The notes beneath the pieces are model-generated. The model made no database searches. It was not told the DNA's origin and was given only the letters and a program-made list of their open reading frames with translations. Positions 59,790 to 64,000 of a stretch of 64,000 nucleotides of DNA are shown one piece after another. The number at the start of each line of letters is the position of its first letter. Position 1 is the first letter of the stretch. Origin of the DNA: DATFQE01 sp963733845 (GTDB lineage: Bacteria; Actinomycetota; Thermoleophilia; Gaiellales; Gaiellaceae); contig CAVTEM010000011.1 in assembly GCA_963733845.1 (NCBI GenBank), positions 124,001-188,000 on the forward strand, given 5' to 3'. The position numbers were made by a program, and so were the translations under genes.

Positions 59790-60663
59790 AGCGCGCCCTT
59801 GCACTCATCACCACTCTCGCCCTGCTCGCCCCGCAGGTCGCGCTCGCGCAGGAGGAAGAGGAGGAGTTCGACCCGAGCCACGAGTTCGAGCAGCACGAGT
59901 GGATCCCGATCCACATCGGCCCGCTCGACCTCTCGATCACGAAGGCCGTGGCCTACCTGATGCTCGGCTCGGTGCTCACGATCGCGTTAGGGATCGTGCT
60001 GATGCGCTGGCGGACGGCGGTATACCCCGAACGGCGCCAGAGCGCGGGCGAGATCATCTACGACATCGCCCAGACGAACGTCGCCGAGCAGGGGCTGCCC
60101 GACGAAGGCGATCGGACCGCTGGTTCCCGTACGTCGCGACGCTGCTGCTCTTCATCTTCACGGTCAACCTGCTCGGGTTCATCCCGCTACCGCTCTCGGA
60201 CGAGACGTTCACGCTCTTCGGCGTGGAGCTGCCGACCCTCGCGATCTACGCGGCGACGTCGTCGCTCTCGGTCACGCTCGCCCTCGCGCTGATGAGCTGG
60301 GTCTTCACGCACGTCGAGGGCATCCGCGAGAACGGCGCGGTCGGCTACTTCAAGAGCTGGATCCCCGACGTGCCCAAGGCGATGTACCCGCTGATCGTCC
60401 CGCTCGAGATCCTCGGCCAGTTCATGCGGCTGATCTCGCTGAGCGTCCGGCTCTACGCGAACATGCTCGCCGGCCACATGCTGATCCTGACCTTCATCGG
60501 GCTGATGTTCGTGCTCGAGACGGTCGTACTGGCCCCGCTCGTGATTCCGGCCGCGACGGCGTTCTACCTCTTCGAGGTCGTGATCGTCGTCGGCATCCAG
60601 GCCTACATCTTCGCCGCCCTGTCAGCCATCTACATCGGCTCGGCCATCGAGCCGGACCACTAA
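59786..60663 (+). CDS. atpB: ATP synthase Fo subunit a (one frameshift)
   Basis: Proton-channel subunit. GTG 59786 gives a signal-like hydrophobic N-terminus (MKRALALITTLALLAPQVAL), an acidic patch (QEEEEEFDPSHEFEQHEW) and the first helix. Near 60112 one base shift separates LPDEG from WFPYVATLLLFIFTVNLLGF. The essential Arg is in MRLISLSVRLYANMLAGHML, and the end is IQAYIFAALSAIYIGSAIEP. Repaired length about 292 aa. The shift lies in an essential gene and is probably an indel error. Confidence 0.93.
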
Positions 60664-60676
60664 GGAGGGACCCCGC

Positions 60677-60937
60677 ATGATCGACCCTGTCCTCGCACAA
60701 GCCGATACCGCCGTCGACGCCGGCAAGGCCGTCGCGCTCGCGCTCGGCATCGGCCTCGGCTCGCTCGGAGCCGGCGTCGGCATCGGGAACATCTTCGGCT
60801 CCATGATCCAGTCGGTCGCCCGCCAGCCCGAGCTGCGGGGCGAGCTGCAGGGGATCATGTGGCTCGGCTTCGCACTCACCGAGGCCGTGGTGTTCTACGG
60901 CCTGATCGGCGGCCTGCTCGCCTTCGTCCTCGTCTAG
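60677..60937 (+). CDS. atpE: ATP synthase Fo subunit c
   Basis: An 86-aa hairpin of two helices forming the rotor ring. Helix 1 is KAVALALGIGLGSLGAGVGI, the polar loop ARQPEL, and helix 2 carries the ion-binding Glu in WLGFALTEAVVFYGLIGGLL. No Gln/Ser-Thr sodium-site set is apparent, so protons are the likely coupling ion. A strong Shine-Dalgarno (AAGGAGG) lies upstream of ATG 60677. Confidence 0.95.
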   Translation: MIDPVLAQADTAVDAGKAVALALGIGLGSLGAGVGIGNIFGSMIQSVARQPELRGELQGIMWLGFALTEAVVFYGLIGGLLAFVLV

Positions 60938-60958
60938 CCAAAAAGGAGACGCTCGCCG

Positions 60959-61483
60959 ATGCTTGCAGCGAACCCACTGATCGAGGTCACCACGGGTCTG
61001 ATGATCTGGACCCTGGTCTGCTTCGGGATCACGTTCTTCGTGCTGAAGAAGTACGCCTTCGGCCCGATCCAGAAGCTCATCGACGAGCGCCGCAAGCGGA
61101 TCCGCGACTCGATCGACGAGGCCGACCGGGCCCGCGACGAGGCGAGGCGCCTGCTCGAGGAGCACCGCGCGCTCATGAAGGAGGCCCGCGGCCAGGCCGA
61201 GGAGATCCTCAGCGAAGCCCGCCGCCTCGCCGACGCGCAGCGCGACCGCCTGCGCGAGGAGCTCGAGGCCGAGCGCCAGCGGCGAATCGAGGACACGCGC
61301 AAACAGGTCGAAACCGAGACGCGCCGCGCGCTCGAGCAGCTGCGGACCGAGGTGGCCGAGCTGACCGTGATCGCGACCGCCCGGGTGACCGGCAAGGTGC
61401 TCGACGACGCCGACCACCGCCGCCTGATCGACGAGGCGATCGGCGAGCTCGACTTCTCCGTCCTCGAGGGTCGCGACAACTAA
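60959..61483 (+). CDS. atpF: ATP synthase Fo subunit b
   Basis: Peripheral-stalk subunit of 174 aa: an N-terminal helix (TTGLMIWTLVCFGITFFVLK) anchors a long charged coiled coil (from KLIDERRKRIRDSIDEADRA to about residue 140). AAAAGGAGA precedes ATG 60959. The stop overlaps the atpH start (TAATG). Standard operon order c-b-delta-alpha. Confidence 0.93.
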   Translation: MLAANPLIEVTTGLMIWTLVCFGITFFVLKKYAFGPIQKLIDERRKRIRDSIDEADRARDEARRLLEEHRALMKEARGQAEEILSEARRLADAQRDRLREELEAERQRRIEDTRKQVETETRRALEQLRTEVAELTVIATARVTGKVLDDADHRRLIDEAIGELDFSVLEGRDN

Positions 61484-62025
61484 TGGCGGTTGCCCACCGC
61501 ACGTACGCGCGCGCCCTGTTCGAGGCGGCGCAGGAGGAGGGACGCCTCGAGCAGGTGCACGAGGAACTGAGCGACTTCGCGGCCACGGTCGCGGAGGTGG
61601 ATCAGCTGCGCTCCGTCCTCGAGAGCCCCGAGTTCGAGTCGCGCGCGAAGGCTGCCCTGGTGGACGACGTCCTCGGCAAGGCCGACCCGCTCGTCCGCAA
61701 CTTCGTCCGGCTGGTCGTCGAGAAGGGCCGCGCGGGCGAGCTCTCGGAGATCGCGCGCGAGTTCGAGACCCTCGTGGCGCGCGAGCAGGGCATCCTCGAC
61801 GTCGAGCTCACGACCGCCGTGGAGCTTTCGCAACAGGACTTCGACAGCCTCGTCGAGCGAATCGGCAAGGCGTCCGGGCGCCAGGTGCGCGCCTCGCGCG
61901 CCGTCGATCCGTCGCTCGTCGGTGGCCTCGTCCTCGAGGTCGGCTCGCGCCGGCTGGACGCCAGCATTCGCGGCCGGCTCGACCGGCTGCGCCAGGAACT
62001 GACCACGAGAAGGAGCGTCGCGTGA
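61483..62025 (+). CDS. atpH: ATP synthase F1 subunit delta
   Basis: A 180-aa stalk subunit linking F1 alpha to subunit b. N-terminal helical domain (AHRTYARALFEAAQEEGRLE, VDQLRSVLESPEFESRAKAA, NFVRLVVEKGRAGELSEIAR) and the C-terminal OSCP signature region VDPSLVGGLVLEVGSRRLDA followed by SIRGRLDRLRQEL. ATG 61483 overlaps the atpF stop, and its stop overlaps the atpA GTG. Confidence 0.93.
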   Translation: MAVAHRTYARALFEAAQEEGRLEQVHEELSDFAATVAEVDQLRSVLESPEFESRAKAALVDDVLGKADPLVRNFVRLVVEKGRAGELSEIAREFETLVAREQGILDVELTTAVELSQQDFDSLVERIGKASGRQVRASRAVDPSLVGGLVLEVGSRRLDASIRGRLDRLRQELTTRRSVA

Positions 62026-63542
62026 AACTGCGTCCCGAAGAGATCACCTCGATCCTCAAGGAGCGGATCGAGAAGTTCGACGTCGAGACCGACCTGGCCG
62101 AGGTCGGCAACGTCCTCCAGGTCGGTGACGGAATCGCCCGCATCCACGGGCTCGAGAACGCCGTCGCGCTCGAGATGCTCGAGTTCGAGCACGGCGTCAC
62201 CGGACTGGCGTTCAACCTCGAGGAGGACAACGTCGGCGCCGCCCTCTTCGGCGACTGGGAGCTCGTCAAGGAGGGCGAGCCCGTCAAGCGCACCGGCCGC
62301 GTCGCGAGCGTCCCCGTCGGCGACGCGCTCGTCGGCCGGATCGTCGACCCGCTCGGCAACCCGCTCGACGGCGGCGAGCCGATCCCGCGCGACCAGACCC
62401 GGCCGCTCGAGTTCAAGGCGCCCGGGGTGGTCGATCGCCAGCCGGTCAAGGAGCCGCTGCAGACGGGCCTGAAGGCGATCGACTCGATGATCCCGATCGG
62501 CCGTGGCCAGCGCGAGCTGATCATCGGCGACCGCTCGACCGGGAAGACGGCGGTGCTCGTCGACACGATCCTGAACCAGCGCGGCCAGGACGTGATCTGC
62601 ATCTACATCGCGATCGGCCAGAAGGCCTCGACGGTTGCGCAGGTGTACGAGAAGCTGCGCGAGGCGGGCGCGATGGACTACACGATCATCGTTTCGGCTT
62701 CCGCGTCCGAGGCGGCGCCGATCAAGTGGATGGCGCCGTTCGCCGGCGCTGCGATGGGCGAGCACTTCATGTTCGAGGGCAAGCACGCCCTCTGCGCCTA
62801 CGACGATCTGTCGAAGCACGCCGACGCCTACCGGCAGCTCTCCCTGCTGCTGCGTCGCCCGCCGGGCCGCGAGGCCTTCCCGGGCGACGTCTTCTACCTG
62901 CACTCGCGGCTGCTCGAGCGGGCGTGCAAGCTCTCGGACGAGCTCGGCGCGGGCTCGCTCACCGCGCTGCCGGTGATCGAGACGCAGGCGGGCGACATCT
63001 CGGCCTACATCCCGACCAACGTGATCTCGATCACGGACGGCCAGATCTTCCTCGAGTCGGAGCTGTTCTTCTCGGGCGTTCGCCCGGCGATCAACGTGGG
63101 CGTCTCGGTGTCCCGCGTCGGAGGCAACGCGCAGACGAAGGCCATGAAGAAGGTCGCCGGCCGCCTGCGCCTCGACCTCGCGCAGTACCGCGAGTTGGAG
63201 GCGTTCGCGCAGTTCGGCTCCGAGCTCGACCCGCAGACCCAGCAGACGCTGGCCCGTGGCGAGCGGATGGTGGCGACGCTCAACCAGCCGCAGTACCAGC
63301 CCTGGCCCGTCGAGGAGCAGGTGGTCGCGATCTGGGCCGGGATCAACGGCTTCCTCGACGACATCCCCGTGCAGGACGTCCCGCGCTTCCAGGAGGAGCT
63401 TCGCGAGGAGTTGCGCACCGAGGGCTCGATCTACAAGGCACTCGCCGAGAAGGGCGACCTCCCCGAGGAGCTCGAGCAGCAGATCGCCGCCGAGATCGAG
63501 AAGGCCAAGAACCGCTTCTCCAGGACCGAGGAGAAGGCCTAG
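62022..63542 (+). CDS. atpA: ATP synthase F1 subunit alpha
   Basis: Non-catalytic nucleotide-binding subunit of 506 aa, normal length. Walker A GDRSTGKTAVLVDTILNQ near residue 170; VCIYIAIGQKAS-type strand (ICIYIAIGQKASTVAQVYEK); DDLSKHADAYRQLSLLLRRP (DELSEEQ region); the arginine-finger segment FFSGVRPAINVGVSVSRVGG; and PQYQPWPVEEQVV in the C-terminal domain. GTG 62022 has AAGGAG 9 nt upstream. Intact frame. Confidence 0.97.
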   Translation: MKLRPEEITSILKERIEKFDVETDLAEVGNVLQVGDGIARIHGLENAVALEMLEFEHGVTGLAFNLEEDNVGAALFGDWELVKEGEPVKRTGRVASVPVGDALVGRIVDPLGNPLDGGEPIPRDQTRPLEFKAPGVVDRQPVKEPLQTGLKAIDSMIPIGRGQRELIIGDRSTGKTAVLVDTILNQRGQDVICIYIAIGQKASTVAQVYEKLREAGAMDYTIIVSASASEAAPIKWMAPFAGAAMGEHFMFEGKHALCAYDDLSKHADAYRQLSLLLRRPPGREAFPGDVFYLHSRLLERACKLSDELGAGSLTALPVIETQAGDISAYIPTNVISITDGQIFLESELFFSGVRPAINVGVSVSRVGGNAQTKAMKKVAGRLRLDLAQYRELEAFAQFGSELDPQTQQTLARGERMVATLNQPQYQPWPVEEQVVAIWAGINGFLDDIPVQDVPRFQEELREELRTEGSIYKALAEKGDLPEELEQQIAAEIEKAKNRFSRTEEKA

Positions 63543-63564
63543 GTGCCCCCTCTGGCAATACACG

Positions 63565-63685
63565 CCTGCTTCTGGCCCGCGATCACGCGGCGCCAGGAAC
63601 CACCCTCGCCCTTGCAAAGGCTGCAGAGAGCCTTTGACGCGGGCGAGTGCGGCCCCTGGCTTGGTGCTCGCGACCCAGAAGCGGG
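63565..63685 (+). ncRNA. Candidate structured RNA element between atpA and atpG
   Basis: The 167-bp gap folds into nested stems. Outer stem: 63565-63575 with 63675-63685 (CCTGCTTCTGG / CCAGAAGCGGG, one G-U). Side hairpin: CCGCG-ATCA-CGCGG (63577-63590). Inner stems: GCCAGG (63592-63597) with CCTGGC (63655-63660), CTCGCCC (63605-63611) with GGGCGAG (63641-63647), and apical CAAAGGCT (63615-63622) with AGCCTTTG (63629-63636). It ends 14 nt before the atpG ribosome site. A cis-regulatory role is inferred; no known RNA family is recognised. Confidence 0.55.
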
Positions 63686-63709
63686 GCAGCATCACCAGAG
63701 GAGGCACCC

Positions 63710-64000
63710 ATAGCTTCCGTCCAGGACATCAAGCGGCGGATCCGCTCGGTCCGCAACACGCGCAAGATCACGCGCGCGATGGAGCTCGTCGCGGCGGCCA
63801 AGCTGCGCCGCGCCCAGGCCCGGATCGAGGCGATGCGGCCGTACGCCGACCGCATGCTCGAGCTGATGGCCGGCACCGCGCGCGCGAGCACCTCTCTGCG
63901 GGGCTTCCCGCTGCTGCAGCGGCGCGAGGTGCAGACGGCGCTCGTGATCCCGCTGACCGGAGACCGCGGCCTGGCCGGCGCCTTCAACGCCCAGGTGCTG
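63710..64000 (+). CDS. atpG: ATP synthase F1 subunit gamma, N-terminal part
   Basis: Central rotor shaft; the first 97 codons are in the window and the gene continues beyond it. ASVQDIKRRIRSVRNTRKIT, RAMELVAAAKLRRAQARIEA and VIPLTGDRGLAGAFNAQVL match the gamma N-terminus. The codon preceded at the right distance by GAGGAGG is ATA (63710-63712), not ATG/GTG/TTG, and no other start is in frame upstream before the conserved region. Either a rare ATA start or a sequence error. Confidence 0.9.
   Translation, partial: MASVQDIKRRIRSVRNTRKITRAMELVAAAKLRRAQARIEAMRPYADRMLELMAGTARASTSLRGFPLLQRREVQTALVIPLTGDRGLAGAFNAQVL

Noticed and set aside
1..64000. tRNA, rRNA, prophage or insertion-sequence genes
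   Set aside because: None recognised by eye; no transposase, integrase or cloverleaf-like sequences. A tRNA scan would be needed to exclude tRNAs fully.

Overview
High-GC (about 70 %) chromosomal DNA with densely packed core metabolism. Several features point to an actinobacterium: a NucS mismatch endonuclease, GTG/TTG starts, many start codons sitting 6-11 nt behind a TANNNT -10 box (leaderless transcripts), and an ECF sigma factor with a membrane extension. The overall gene repertoire resembles Thermoleophilia (Gaiellales/Solirubrobacterales); that class-level placement is an inference from gene content only. No rRNA, tRNA, CRISPR array, integrase or insertion sequence was seen.

Layout. 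0-3.2 kb: arginine deiminase operon arcA-arcB-arcC (minus). 3.4-6.0 kb: nucS, a membrane-anchored ECF sigma factor, a small zinc-ribbon protein. 6.0-12.8 kb: arginine biosynthesis operon argC-J-B-D-R-G-H (minus, 4-nt overlaps, no argF), divergent from carA-carB (12.9-16.6 kb) across 28 bp that hold a candidate ArgR site. 16.6-19.5 kb: transglycosylase, methyltransferase, DUF1206 and PAP2 membrane proteins. 19.6-24.7 kb: thiolase, 3-hydroxyacyl-CoA dehydrogenase, a secreted protein, acyl-CoA dehydrogenase and a 2H-family protein. 24.8-32.4 kb: cobalamin adenosyltransferase, a TSUP permease, a B12-dependent acyl-CoA mutase (large subunit at 26.6 kb, small at 31.2 kb) with isobutyryl-CoA-mutase-type active-site residues, three tandem paralogous membrane-anchored proteins, a metallo-beta-lactamase-fold hydrolase and an enoyl-CoA hydratase. 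32.4-37 kb: M23 peptidase, etfB-etfA-ETF:quinone oxidoreductase, a DUF1349-like protein. 37.5-46.5 kb: threonine-dehydratase-like enzyme, rpmE, DUF1385, a glucuronyl-epimerase-like secreted protein, OsmC, prfA-prmC-tsaC, glyA, upp. 47.2-53.4 kb: nucleotide-sugar/polysaccharide genes, five on minus divergent from a WecA/MraY-type transferase. 53.4-57.5 kb: a ribbon-helix-helix regulator with a palindromic operator, a DUF4097 repeat protein and a large anchored beta-propeller. 57.6-59.1 kb: DUF354 glycosyltransferase and a disrupted GNAT gene. 59.2-64 kb: ATP synthase operon from atpZ/atpI-like genes to atpG, which runs off the window.

Together the window encodes arginine synthesis and breakdown, short- and branched-chain acyl-CoA oxidation feeding electrons through ETF and ETF-QO to quinone, and the F1Fo ATP synthase.

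About 15 genes, including essential ones (prfA, glyA, atpB), are broken by single-base shifts. This is best explained by residual sequencing or assembly indels rather than gene decay. Such genes are given as one feature with the approximate shift position.
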